DNA from: Kosakonia sacchari SP1
GTDB taxonomy: Bacteria > Pseudomonadota > Gammaproteobacteria > Enterobacterales > Enterobacteriaceae
Reading direction: 5' to 3'
Assembly: GCF_000300455.3 (NCBI RefSeq)
Contig: NZ_CP007215.2
Coordinates: forward strand, 3,038,001 to 3,102,000
DNA: 64,000 nucleotides
The translations under genes were made by a program, and so were the position numbers. The notes under the pieces were generated by a model. That model was given only the letters and a program-made list of their open reading frames with translations. It ran no database searches and had not been told where the DNA came from. Shown piece by piece: positions 18,101 to 27,010 of the stretch; within the stretch, counting starts at the first letter, position 1; every line of letters starts with the position of its first letter.

Positions 18101-18186
18101 ATTATAAAACCGCACTTTTTGTCGCCTCATATGGTTGCATTATAAAACCAAATATCAGAAGCTAGATTTAGCTTTATGATAAAACC
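18101..18186 (+). repeat. Three ATTATAAAACC-type boxes spaced about 38 bases upstream of the SDR gene
   Basis: Exact copies of ATTATAAAACC lie at 18101-18111 and 18139-18149, and a two-mismatch copy ATGATAAAACC lies at 18176-18186. Start-to-start distances are 38 and 37 bases. The middle box also sits in an imperfect palindrome beginning TGGTT and ending AACCA. Together with the inverted copy at 17595 these are probable HxlR operators. Confidence 0.6.
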
Positions 18187-18209
18187 ATTTAATATCGAGG
18201 TACGAAAAA

Positions 18210-18992
18210 ATGACAACTGCACTGATTACCGGCGCCTCTTCAGGGATTGGCGCCATCTATGCCGACCGTCTTGCAGCCCGCGGTTACGACTTGCTGCTGG
18301 TTGCGCGTCGCGGCGATCGTTTAAACACACTTGCCGATGATTTGCAGCATCGCCATGGCGTAAAAATCAGCACTCTGGTGGCTGATCTCAGCGCGGCTGA
18401 GGGCATCCAGCAGGTTGAAGCGGTTTTACGTGACGATACGACAATAAGTCTACTGGTGAATAATGCCGGTGCAGCAAATCTTGCCCCTATCCTCAGCAGC
18501 AATGCCGATCAACATGAAGCCATCAATACGCTGAATACGACGGCGCTGATGCGTCTGACGCTGGCAGTATTGCCGCGTTTTGTGGAAAACGATCAGGGAA
18601 CCATCATTAATATTGCGTCAGTCGTTGCTTTCCATGCTCGTGCGGGCAGCGCGGTTTACAGCGCGACAAAAGCGTGGGTGCTTAATTTCACCCGTGGTTT
18701 GCAGGAAGAATTCGCCGGAAGTAATGTTCGTATTCAGGCCGTTCTGCCAGCCGCTACCGCGACTGAAATTTGGGGGCATTCCGGGATTACACTTGATGCG
18801 CTACCTGAAGGCTCGGTAATGACCAGCGAAGATTTGGTCGATGCGGCGCTGGCTGGGCTCGATCAGGGAGAGCTGGTCACGGTTCCGCCAGTTGAAGATT
18901 TACAGCTGTGGGATAACTGGGAAGCGGCACGGCTGGCGCTGTTTAGCGCTTCGCGCAATGGCAAACCGGCCTCACGTTACTCACGCGCTTAA
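18210..18992 (+). CDS. Short-chain dehydrogenase/reductase (SDR)
   Basis: A 260-residue classical SDR. It has the NAD(P) loop TGASSGIG (residues 7-14), NNAG (84-87), and catalytic S137, Y150 and K154 (YSATK). An arginine pair after the second strand (VARRGDR) favours NADPH. The substrate is not predictable. It lies downstream of an HxlR regulator and shares repeated sequence boxes with it, so it is probably the regulator's target, for example in detoxification of a reactive carbonyl. Confidence 0.88.
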   Translation: MTTALITGASSGIGAIYADRLAARGYDLLLVARRGDRLNTLADDLQHRHGVKISTLVADLSAAEGIQQVEAVLRDDTTISLLVNNAGAANLAPILSSNADQHEAINTLNTTALMRLTLAVLPRFVENDQGTIINIASVVAFHARAGSAVYSATKAWVLNFTRGLQEEFAGSNVRIQAVLPAATATEIWGHSGITLDALPEGSVMTSEDLVDAALAGLDQGELVTVPPVEDLQLWDNWEAARLALFSASRNGKPASRYSRA

Positions 18993-18996
18993 CGTT

Positions 18997-19217
18997 TTAA
19001 CTTATCGCGTGAGTACGCATCCCTTCAGCCACCGGCTCTAACGCGCTTCGTAAGGTTCACCCCAACGGCGTAATGCAATATTCGACGTACGGCGGGACTT
19101 CCGGATAACCCTGCCGGGAGACCCGCCCGCGTTGCTCAAACAACAGTGACTCGCGGGTCAGCTCTTTTTGGCGTCATGGATGAAACGGCGCTGCAACTCA
19201 CTAAATCGCACCGCCAT
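18997..19217 (-). pseudogene. Remnant of an HxlR-family regulator
   Basis: On the minus strand the DNA translates in pieces as VRFSELQRRF, then KELTRESLLFEQRG, VSRQGYPEVPPYVEY and CITPLG. These are the characteristic middle and end of an HxlR winged helix. A frameshift near 19165-19185 and a TGA after CITPLG break the frame, and the N-terminal FCP...GKW part is missing. It is divergent to an SDR remnant at 19227. The pair looks like a decayed version of the usual HxlR/SDR arrangement. Confidence 0.7.
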
Positions 19218-19226
19218 ATTTAACAC

Positions 19227-19430
19227 ATGCAATCGGGACAAAGCAGGGATTTGAGCGGCTCTGTACAGGAGGCGCTGCAAAGTAAAATTAAAGATCTGGC
19301 GCCGTCAGGAAGAATGGGAACACCGACGGCGCTGGCGAAGGCCGCGCTGTTTCTTGCGTCGGATGAGTCCGCTTATGTGGTTGGCACGGAATTACTGGTC
19401 GACGGCGGCACCGTCGCAATTTGTAAGTAA
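19227..19430 (+). pseudogene. C-terminal remnant of an SDR oxidoreductase
   Basis: 67 codons whose last 40 read SGRMGTPTALAKAALFLASD, then SAYVVGTELLVDGGT. That is the standard C-terminal end of FabG-like SDR enzymes. The nucleotide-binding and catalytic parts are absent, and the first 25 codons do not resemble SDR sequence. It is the residue of a deletion that probably also removed the start of the adjacent HxlR remnant. Confidence 0.75.
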
Positions 19431-19462
19431 AGCAGAGCCAACCCACGGCTTCATTTTATTAC

Positions 19463-20197
19463 TCAGTAAAAACTCGCGCGGGTAGCGACCGTCATATGCG
19501 TCAACGCGTTCCCGGAGTTTGCCGGGGTGACTTTTACGTGGCAAAGGACAGGAACTTGCCTTTCGTCGTACTGGCATTCACTCACCGCCGTGAAATTAAA
19601 ACGGGCATCAAGAGCAGATTCATTGACCATCGTATAATCGAGCGGTTTATTGACGCTATCAGGGTAGCGAATGCTGGTTGAAGAGGCGACGAGATCGCCT
19701 GAGTAATATTGCACCTTTTTGATATTGCCAGCAGTGTCGTAGAAGTGATCGGTAATTTTTAGTGTCCGTAGCATCGTCTCGCCCAGCAAGCCTTGCGCAT
19801 TGGTTTTGTAATCGAGATGCCCGTCACTGTCATCGCGGCTCATTAAATTGCATTTGTCATCCAGTCCATAAGCAACAGGCTGGCCATTAAATGTCCCTTT
19901 TAACGCCTTTTCTTCTTTCACAAAATTGATATGGCTGTTATTGGACTTATCATCGCGACGTAACGTCTGTACGCAGCCCTCTGCGGATAACGCCATGTGG
20001 AGCGTATAAACCTCGTTACCTTTATCATCGGTACCCACGGAATCGATAGTTTTGACAGGGCCTTTGACCGGGTTGAAATCGAGCAGTGTCGAAAGATTTA
20101 ACAGCACCGGAATATATGTCTGCTGCGCGCAGGCAGCCGTAGTGGTGAACCCGAGTGTGAGCGCGAGCAAATAAGAGCAAATTTTCACTTCTGCCAT
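19463..20197 (-). CDS. YnfC-family lipoprotein-like protein
   Basis: A 244-residue exported protein that resembles E. coli YnfC. It shares the early LDFNPVKGPVKTIDSV stretch, the EGC motif, and paired cysteines in a beta-rich repeat region (SECQYDERQVPVLCHV). The N-terminus carries a hydrophobic signal followed by TAAC, a plausible but imperfect lipobox. The ATG at 20197 has a weak ribosome site; a GTG at 20188 is an alternative start. The function of the family is unknown. Confidence 0.7.
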   Translation of the reverse strand: MAEVKICSYLLALTLGFTTTAACAQQTYIPVLLNLSTLLDFNPVKGPVKTIDSVGTDDKGNEVYTLHMALSAEGCVQTLRRDDKSNNSHINFVKEEKALKGTFNGQPVAYGLDDKCNLMSRDDSDGHLDYKTNAQGLLGETMLRTLKITDHFYDTAGNIKKVQYYSGDLVASSTSIRYPDSVNKPLDYTMVNESALDARFNFTAVSECQYDERQVPVLCHVKVTPANSGNALTHMTVATRASFY

Positions 20198-20446
20198 CCA
20201 TTGACATAAAGAGAAAAGAGTAACAAATGCGGATAATTCAGCAAGACCAGACAGAGAAAAATCTGATGACGAACAAAGTAGCTTGGCTTAAAGCGGTTAA
20301 TTCGACCATGCCTGCTAATGACCGCCAAAATCATAGCTGCTTCAGTCTCACTAATCACGGCCAATTATGACTTCTCCCTTTCAAAAAATACGAAAAGAAG
20401 ATCTATACCGTTCAAGCTAATATAGCGCTAATTTTATCCAGACAGT

Positions 20447-21829
20447 TCAATCTGGTGCCTTCCATAATTCAACGCGATTGCGTCCCTTATTTTTTGCAAT
20501 ATAGAGTGCTTCATCAGCAGCCTGTATCAAGCGTTCGTAATCAGGGTGACCACTAAACATTGCCGCTCCGATAGAAAGGGACAAGGCAATATTTTCACCT
20601 GACGGGGAAATAACATTGGTTTTCTCAACACGCCCGCGGATGCGCTCAGCAATACGCAAAGTATCAAACTCCGTCGCCTCGGTTAAAATAATGACAAACT
20701 CATCACCGCCGTAACGGAAAACATAATCACTGCTGCGAACATTGTCATAAAAAGCGTTGGAGACTTTGCGTAAAATCTCATCGCCAGTATGATGCCCCCA
20801 TGTATCGTTAATTTGTTTAAATTTATCAACATCAATAATTAATACCGACAACGGGGTGTTCATACGCTTGGCATGGGCAATTTCGCGTTTAAATATGGTG
20901 GGCAAAAAGCGTCGATTAAGGAGTTTTGTCAGCACATCCATTCCCACTTCATGCCGGGAAACCTCCTCGAAAAGCTCACGCAGCATGGTAATAATCTGCG
21001 AAACGGTATTTCTGATCTGAATAAGAAATTTGATACGTAGCGTTCTGTTACTTAAGGCTCTGGGTGTATTGCGCGTATTACGAAAAACCTCATCGAGATC
21101 CTGGATGAGGCGCGATATATGCCCGACTTCAGCGATACCACTAAAGTAATGACGGCCTTTATGGTTGAACCACAGACCAAAGTCAGACTGGCTGAGGGAC
21201 AGGCTGTTACCGAGATCGGCGTCCATAATGATTTTGTAGATAAGGTCAATTTCCCAGCTTAACAACGCAGCACTCTGGCGCTCTTTTTCTTCCTCCGCAT
21301 TCTCCAGCAAGGAGAAAATGCGGTAATTCTCATCCTCCTTCGCTGAGTTGTGTTCCGTAAAGGTAAAAGCCCGCGACATCACTTCCATAGCCAGATCAAT
21401 ACTGTTAATGGCGTAATGGTAAACTTCAAGCTTATCTGCTGCCTCTTGAGCTGAGGAATTGATAACAGGGAAAAGTATTTTTTTAAGAACCCGAAAGCCC
21501 ATTTCAACGATTTCAACCGAAATGCCAATGCGTGCATGGATCGAAGCAACGTGTTGCTGAATTGCAATAACCTTATCTATATCAGCGACCTGGCAAGTCA
21601 ACACATCGATAATCCACTTTTCCAAAGCGCTTTTAAGATCTCTTTCTACCTGTTCATTGGAAAGGAACTCCTCAGCATGAGGATCCGTAAGCACAATGCG
21701 GTAGAACTCCTGACTCAGGATATGTGCATGAGTTTTGCCAACTTCTGCAGCTAAAAAGCGAATACGATCATCTGTTTTATCAATGAGATGAGTCCACTCA
21801 CTTTTAATCAATTTAAGATAATTTTCCAT
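20447..21829 (-). CDS. dosC: Oxygen-sensing globin-coupled diguanylate cyclase DosC
   Basis: Makes cyclic di-GMP from two GTP under control of a haem globin sensor. At 460 residues it has the same length as E. coli DosC. The globin domain keeps the proximal haem ligand H98 and the distal residues Y43 and L65. A linker domain follows (about 160-295), then the GGDEF domain with motif GGDEF at 374-378. An RxxD inhibitory site (R365-D368) lies five residues before it. In E. coli it is co-transcribed with the phosphodiesterase dosP; no dosP is present here, and the next gene is unrelated. Confidence 0.95.
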   Translation of the reverse strand: MENYLKLIKSEWTHLIDKTDDRIRFLAAEVGKTHAHILSQEFYRIVLTDPHAEEFLSNEQVERDLKSALEKWIIDVLTCQVADIDKVIAIQQHVASIHARIGISVEIVEMGFRVLKKILFPVINSSAQEAADKLEVYHYAINSIDLAMEVMSRAFTFTEHNSAKEDENYRIFSLLENAEEEKERQSAALLSWEIDLIYKIIMDADLGNSLSLSQSDFGLWFNHKGRHYFSGIAEVGHISRLIQDLDEVFRNTRNTPRALSNRTLRIKFLIQIRNTVSQIITMLRELFEEVSRHEVGMDVLTKLLNRRFLPTIFKREIAHAKRMNTPLSVLIIDVDKFKQINDTWGHHTGDEILRKVSNAFYDNVRSSDYVFRYGGDEFVIILTEATEFDTLRIAERIRGRVEKTNVISPSGENIALSLSIGAAMFSGHPDYERLIQAADEALYIAKNKGRNRVELWKAPD

Positions 21830-22201
21830 TACTTAAACCCTTACGATAGTTAACGCGCGCTCTGCTTGCCCTCATCACTATGCTGAATATCGCAAGCCGG
21901 AAACTCACAACAAATGTTGAATGTTCTCCAGTCTTTTTAAAGAAACGAAATTATATGCCAAATAAAAAGCAATCCACAAAATAAAAAAATAATTTTCACT
22001 TAAAACCAAAGGATTAATTTCACCCTACATTAAAAGAACAATATTAAGCAGCACATTTGAGAAGTATAGACCGCAAATGTGCAATTACAATCTATTCCGT
22101 CATGACTTTATCTAATTACAAGGTCTTATTTAAGATTATTTAATTACAGGTTCCACTCCTGCCTACTTATAATCCAGGAATTATCTTTCGAATTATTCAA
22201 C
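21830..22201. other. AT-rich intergenic region
   Basis: 372 bases between the divergent dosC and LuxR-type genes. The sequence becomes very AT-rich from about 21940, marking the left edge of the AT-rich accessory block. It must carry both promoters. I see no distinct repeat or operator. Confidence 0.5.
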
Positions 22202-22813
22202 ATGATATCGAGCAAACACATGAATATTTATACAATCAGTGACGATGTTTATTTCCAAAATGGAATTATTTCACTAGCCAAATCGAAAGGATGGGACATA
22301 GTTGCACATGAATTAGATTCTTCACTTACTAACCAACTTACACCAGATGACGTCGTAATCCTTCATCTGGATGCAAAAAACAGCTCCTATGCCAAGGCGA
22401 TCTCACCACTTAATAAAGTCTGTAAATTGCTGGTTATTCTAGGTGCCGCGAGAGATATCGTGATTAATGATGCTGACCTGGTCATCAAATCCAGAGACTC
22501 GCTTCTCGACATAAGCCGTGCGATTAGAGTTGTGGTAAAAAAGAAAAAAGAGGTTTCGATCAGAGATAGTGAACTCAGTGATATCGAGAATACTATTCTC
22601 AAAGAATCACTAAAAGGCAAAAACATTCATCTGATAGCTAAAACACTTAATATACCGCCCAAAAGAGTTTACGCTTATCGTAACAAGGCGTGCAAAAAAT
22701 TAGGGGGAAAAAAAATAAGTGACCTGCTTTTAATAAAAGATAAACTACTTGAAGAATCATCAACGTTTTTCACCTCTCCTGCCAGTATAAGAGAACTGGA
22801 CTACAGCTTTTAA
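22202..22813 (+). CDS. LuxR-type helix-turn-helix regulator
   Basis: A 203-residue protein. The C-terminal domain (about 120-180) has a LuxR/GerE helix-turn-helix: LSDIENTILKESLKGKNIHL, then IAKTLNIPPKRVYAYRNKAC and KKLG. The N-terminal 100 residues resemble a diverged receiver domain, with a strand VVILHLDAKN that could hold an acidic pocket residue. It is more like RcsA/BglJ-type partners than a full response regulator. An ATG at 22220 is an alternative start. It faces the lipid cluster and shares a terminator with its last gene, so it may control that cluster. Confidence 0.75.
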   Translation: MISSKHMNIYTISDDVYFQNGIISLAKSKGWDIVAHELDSSLTNQLTPDDVVILHLDAKNSSYAKAISPLNKVCKLLVILGAARDIVINDADLVIKSRDSLLDISRAIRVVVKKKKEVSIRDSELSDIENTILKESLKGKNIHLIAKTLNIPPKRVYAYRNKACKKLGGKKISDLLLIKDKLLEESSTFFTSPASIRELDYSF

Positions 22814-22833
22814 AACATGCACACAAGATCGTC

Positions 22834-22871
22834 ACCGCCTGTAGAAATATAAATGCTACAGGCGGTTTACT
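22834..22871. terminator. Bidirectional terminator between LuxR-type gene and lipid cluster
   Basis: A perfect 11-base stem ACCGCCTGTAG / CTACAGGCGGT around an 11-base loop. A TTTAC-TTTT run follows on the plus side. It separates two convergent genes. Confidence 0.75.
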
Positions 22872-22875
22872 TTTA

Positions 22876-23877
22876 TCACCAAAGATGTGTCTGTTTTTCG
22901 ATCGTTCCCCACCTGAAGTACATGTCACAAGCCATCAGAAAATCCCGATGCCAAAGCGCATAAATATGCAAATAGTTAAAGCCGATACAGGGTAAAAAGC
23001 AGACCAGGAAATAGATCTCAAACCAGAGTTGCCATCCGGACCATGCCAACAGCATGCTAACGAGAATGATCCATACAAACTCTATGATCAGTAACAGGAT
23101 TATTCTCGCCCAAAAAGGTTTGTCATAGAATGCAGGCCATGGCAATGAAACTGAAAAATAAAAGTCAATTTCTTTTAGAAATAATCTACCGAGAAAGATA
23201 TAACGTTTTGACAAACGAGTAAAAAGCAAATTCATCATCAAAACAATGCAACACAAAATAAACATTGCAACCACTACTCTGACAGAGAAAACGCCAGCCA
23301 GCAATGAAAAATCCGTCTCACGTTTCAAAGGAGAAACAGTCAGTAAATTTAAAATAATGCCAAGAGAAAGGGAGGCAAAAATATAGCGATAAAGATGCTT
23401 ATATTTCACCTTATCAACTGCTGCAGTTGCAACTTGCTTAATATAACTGGTTCTTAAGATCCGAAACACGATGTACATAAAGATCGGTAAAATCGCCAGC
23501 AAAGGAATCAGTATATACATCGGTAAGTGAAGAAAAAAAAACCCTTGTATAATTACCCCAAGGACGACAGTAAATAAAACACTGGCAACGAAAGGATGAG
23601 AACACCATGTTTCCATCCTTCCGAGTTTCTTTCCAGGAAAAAAACTGAAATCGATTGCTTTAGTAACACATTTATATGCCCAAAAAGCTTTAAGTTCGTA
23701 AATTGAGCTAAAGAGTAAAATGCTTGCTATACCACTGAGATAATAAACGTCACTGTGATTTAATTCATAATCATTATTTTTCCAATAAAAACCAATCATA
23801 ATAAAAACGACAAGGAAGAGAAAGGGTAGTATTTTTTTGTCCTGAATACGGATAAATTTGAGATAGTCTGGAATCAC
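22876..23877 (-). CDS. Polytopic membrane protein of unknown function, last gene of lipid cluster
   Basis: A 333-residue protein with about eight hydrophobic segments (near residues 16-33, 44-60, 97-117, 119-140, 163-180, 191-215, 255-280 and 284-305). I do not recognise a family. Aromatic residues and charged cytoplasmic loops with lysines (KKLGRMETW, KQVATAAVDKVKYKH) are visible, but there is no catalytic motif such as the MBOAT histidine region. It starts 10 bases after the malonyltransferase gene and ends the operon, so a membrane step such as product transfer, modification or self-protection is possible. That role is inference from position only. Confidence 0.65.
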   Translation of the reverse strand: MIPDYLKFIRIQDKKILPFLFLVVFIMIGFYWKNNDYELNHSDVYYLSGIASILLFSSIYELKAFWAYKCVTKAIDFSFFPGKKLGRMETWCSHPFVASVLFTVVLGVIIQGFFFLHLPMYILIPLLAILPIFMYIVFRILRTSYIKQVATAAVDKVKYKHLYRYIFASLSLGIILNLLTVSPLKRETDFSLLAGVFSVRVVVAMFILCCIVLMMNLLFTRLSKRYIFLGRLFLKEIDFYFSVSLPWPAFYDKPFWARIILLLIIEFVWIILVSMLLAWSGWQLWFEIYFLVCFLPCIGFNYLHIYALWHRDFLMACDMYFRWGTIEKQTHLW

Positions 23878-23887
23878 AATAGCACCA

Positions 23888-24820
23888 TTAAATTGAAAAT
23901 AATCCCCTGCAATGCAATATCATCTCAGGGTCAAAGTTTACGAAATCCTTCAATACTTTCCCAAGGTAAGCTTTATTGCTAATTTCGACGAATAAGACTG
24001 GCCTGTTATTGGTTAAAAAAAACGACATTGAATCCGCCCATTTAACCGTATGTGTCAAATGCAAGGAGAGGTTTTCTTTGATCTCTGCCGGTTCATTTTC
24101 TGCCTTGCCCGTCACATTCATGACGACATCATGTTGGGGAGGACAAAATTCAAAATCAGACAGGTATTGGCGCATGAAGGGTACGCCTTCGGCCATCAAA
24201 CGCGTATGCCAGGCACCGCTTACGCCAAGCTTCACTGTCTCATGACCGTCAGCACGGAGCTGACGAGAGAATTCATTAAGCGCAGCTATTGTTCCGCCGA
24301 CAACTTGTTGTCGGCAGCTATTATCACAACTGATATCGATTGGTAGATCAGATTCAATAATCATTTGACTGAGAGCCGTATGATCGATGTCTTTCACCGC
24401 CAACATATAACCTTTGTATTTTCTACTAACCTCATCCATCACGTGCGAGCGAAGCTGAATCAGGCGAAACAAATTTTCTAGTGTTACTGCTCCGGCAGCA
24501 TAAAGAGCACTATATTCCCCGACGCTGTGCCCGCATGAACCTATAACGTTTGTGTTATCAAATTTGTCTTTACAAAGGGTATAGAGCGTTGCATTCATCG
24601 CGGTTACAGCAATTTGTTGCACTGTTGTCTGGATCAAGCGATTCATTGGCCCCTTTAAACATAATCGCCTGATATCCATACCCGAAATATCACTGGCGCA
24701 ATCCCAAATGGCACGTGTTGTTTGATTTATATTCCATAAATCAGCCCCCATTCCGATAACAGGATTCCCCTGGCCAGCGAAAAGAAAAACAACAGGCTGT
24801 GATGTACTATTTATATCCAT
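23888..24820 (-). CDS. Malonyl-CoA:ACP acyltransferase (FabD-like)
   Basis: Loads malonyl units from CoA onto the cluster's acyl carrier protein. At 310 residues it has the FabD length. FAGQGNPVIGMG marks the N-terminus, and the nucleophile elbow is GHSVGE with S99. The second catalytic residue is H205 in SGAWHTRLM. The usual arginine that binds the malonyl carboxylate is probably R124 in LRSHVM. It is near the 3' end of the operon, far from the other acyl-chain enzymes. That the cluster has its own malonyltransferase instead of relying on FabD suggests a self-contained pathway. CylD of the streptococcal cyl operon belongs to the same family. Confidence 0.92.
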   Translation of the reverse strand: MDINSTSQPVVFLFAGQGNPVIGMGADLWNINQTTRAIWDCASDISGMDIRRLCLKGPMNRLIQTTVQQIAVTAMNATLYTLCKDKFDNTNVIGSCGHSVGEYSALYAAGAVTLENLFRLIQLRSHVMDEVSRKYKGYMLAVKDIDHTALSQMIIESDLPIDISCDNSCRQQVVGGTIAALNEFSRQLRADGHETVKLGVSGAWHTRLMAEGVPFMRQYLSDFEFCPPQHDVVMNVTGKAENEPAEIKENLSLHLTHTVKWADSMSFFLTNNRPVLFVEISNKAYLGKVLKDFVNFDPEMILHCRGLFSI

Positions 24821-24831
24821 AAATAATATCC

Positions 24832-26220
24832 TTATAAATGATATTCAACTCCCAGATAAAAACCGACTGTTCTACCAAAGTGGGAAAACTCGGCATCCCG
24901 CGAGCCAAATGCTGAAAACATACCAGCATAACCTTCAACTTTCCCATCGAAATAATCCAATGGCGTCGAGTAGTGCATCCCGATTAGCGAACTGTAATCT
25001 ACCATATTTGTAATAATATAGGGTTGTAAACCAGAACCACCTTTGAAAGCCAAACTTGCATATGCATTGATGTAGTGTTTGCCTTGTAAATTACTTTTAT
25101 TGGCGACATTACTTATTTCTGCCCCCATAAGATATTTATACGCATCAAACACCTGGTCTAATACAGCATACTGATTTTTGGTATTGAGATAATCAACAAA
25201 ATTAGTTTGTTGCCGCCACTCGCGTGCAGAATATCCCTCACTTTGGAAATAGTATTCGATGCCAAACAAACTGAAGTTATCTGTTGTGTACTGCCCCCCT
25301 ATAGCCACTTCAACGCCCTGGTTATCATTGGTGGTATAGAGCGAAGAGGGGAAAGAATAACTCTGCACCGCAGCGGCACTTTGCGGTGAAAAATGCCGCC
25401 ATTGTTGGGTTGAATGCAAGGCAATCTCAGCATTGATAATCCATTGCGGCGTGTAATTAAAACTGTCAGTTAAAGCAACAGAGCGAGATTCTCCTAACAT
25501 CACATTAATTGACGGAGTATGCTTTTTAAGCCGATATTCTGTATAGCTTAACAAATAACGTTCGCTGGAATTAGATCGTTGATCAGCAGACCAATTGCCT
25601 GACGTCTCATAGCGTTTTTTTATTCGTGCTAACCGAGGTGCGACAGTGAAAGCCAGCCCGTAATCCCTTGTGTCATGAACGATGCTTGCCCCCCAAAAAG
25701 ATTCGGTATAAACCGGCTTCATTGCCGGAGTATAAAGGCGGTCATTTTTAAATCCTGCATAGTAATTGGTTAGCAGAGCCGATGGCGATTTAAGAAAAAA
25801 AATACCCGGTTTATCTCTGAGCTTACCGGCTTCCAGACGAATGCTGTCAGAAGCGATAAACGTAAGTTTTGCCTGATTCAGTAGCATTCGCGAACGATGG
25901 TTATCCTTTTCAAACTTCCCCAGCGTTCGCCATGGGTAATAAGTCAATCCATAAAGTGATAGTTCTAAATTCAGCCGTTCCTCGATAAGCGAGCAACCAC
26001 TACTGAATTTTACGCCCGCGCTATTATTAATATTATTTTTTACATAGGCATTCTTTCCTTCAACATTCCATATTGATGGTTTCTTTTTTGTATAAGAGCC
26101 TTGCAATGACAGCGTCACATCAGCGTTTTTTTGAATATCTGAACCAGAAAGACAACTTGCAAAGAGACTAACAGGTAACAGTATAACTGATAAAGTCACC
26201 AGATTTATTCGGCAACTCAC
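24832..26220 (-). CDS. Predicted outer-membrane beta-barrel protein
   Basis: A 462-residue exported protein with a signal peptide (hydrophobic core up to about residue 21). Alternating hydrophobic and aromatic strands run to the C-terminus, which ends GFYLGVEYHL. Many short strands such as LNLELSLYGLTYYPW and NAEIALHSTQQW fit a barrel of porin type; I recognise no specific family, though DUF1302-like proteins often accompany LolA-like and FtsX genes. Its start overlaps the LolA-like gene by four bases, so the two are probably co-translated. Inferred role: outer-membrane acceptor or exit for the lipid carried by the LolA-like protein. Confidence 0.65.
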   Translation of the reverse strand: MSCRINLVTLSVILLPVSLFASCLSGSDIQKNADVTLSLQGSYTKKKPSIWNVEGKNAYVKNNINNSAGVKFSSGCSLIEERLNLELSLYGLTYYPWRTLGKFEKDNHRSRMLLNQAKLTFIASDSIRLEAGKLRDKPGIFFLKSPSALLTNYYAGFKNDRLYTPAMKPVYTESFWGASIVHDTRDYGLAFTVAPRLARIKKRYETSGNWSADQRSNSSERYLLSYTEYRLKKHTPSINVMLGESRSVALTDSFNYTPQWIINAEIALHSTQQWRHFSPQSAAAVQSYSFPSSLYTTNDNQGVEVAIGGQYTTDNFSLFGIEYYFQSEGYSAREWRQQTNFVDYLNTKNQYAVLDQVFDAYKYLMGAEISNVANKSNLQGKHYINAYASLAFKGGSGLQPYIITNMVDYSSLIGMHYSTPLDYFDGKVEGYAGMFSAFGSRDAEFSHFGRTVGFYLGVEYHL

Positions 26221-27002
26221 TTAGCACCTCGCTGAATATATTCCCGGGTAAAATTTGACTCAGGTAAAGACTCAAACCTGGCATCACTGTACTCCATAAC
26301 AGAATAACCTTTACTATGTTTTGCATCTCGCACAACAATTTTCATTGGTCGCATTTCCCCTAGCACCCTTTGAAAATTTTCGTACTTGACTGTTTTAAGC
26401 AGTTTATCGTCCATTGAATAATAAGAAGCCTTGTACGGATGATAATTCTCTCTTTCAACTAAATAGATAATCTTTGGGTATGTCACTGCATCCGATTTGC
26501 GTAGCAAAACGAGTTCGTAGCAGATCGATTCCCCGCAAGGCTTATCTCCGGCCAGCGTTGCGCTATAAGAATATTCAAAGTTGGTAACGATAACGTCACC
26601 ATTAGAAATCTGCCCAACCAACCTTTGCTCTCGCGATACTGGTATAGGGCGTCGAAGCGTGGGCGTATAAAACCATAAATCATACCAATCAGATAACATG
26701 ATATTACCTTTATCCCTGGGGGGATAAATAAAACGAGCCAGAGAACGAGCATCAGCTGGCATTCCTTTTTCAGGTTTCATAAAACGCATTGATATATCAA
26801 GAATCTGTTTATTTTCTTCTTTTCCCACACCATCTTTGTACTCAAGCACAGTAACCGTATAGCGAAAAGGTTTATTGGGTGAGCGAATTTCGTCAGCGCG
26901 CCGGATAATATCTGACGCTTCGATTGCAGCCGCCGCGCTGACATTTATCATGATAAAAAAAACAGACACTATAACGATTCGAAAACTAGCTACGCCAGGC
27001 AT
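26217..27002 (-). CDS. LolA-like outer-membrane lipoprotein-sorting-type periplasmic protein
   Basis: A 261-residue protein with an N-terminal signal segment ending near SAAAAIEASD. The rest is a beta-rich domain like the LolA_like family (PF17131), whose members are annotated 'outer membrane lipoprotein-sorting protein'. The family stretch LWFYTPTLRRPIPVSREQR followed by a conserved GD/D-rich loop and FEYSYSATL is clear. LolA-fold proteins bind acyl chains in a half-barrel, so it could ferry the product or a lipid across the periplasm. It lies nine bases after an FtsX permease and overlaps the barrel gene. Confidence 0.8.
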   Translation of the reverse strand: MPGVASFRIVIVSVFFIMINVSAAAAIEASDIIRRADEIRSPNKPFRYTVTVLEYKDGVGKEENKQILDISMRFMKPEKGMPADARSLARFIYPPRDKGNIMLSDWYDLWFYTPTLRRPIPVSREQRLVGQISNGDVIVTNFEYSYSATLAGDKPCGESICYELVLLRKSDAVTYPKIIYLVERENYHPYKASYYSMDDKLLKTVKYENFQRVLGEMRPMKIVVRDAKHSKGYSVMEYSDARFESLPESNFTREYIQRGAK

Positions 27003-27010
27003 ATTTACCC

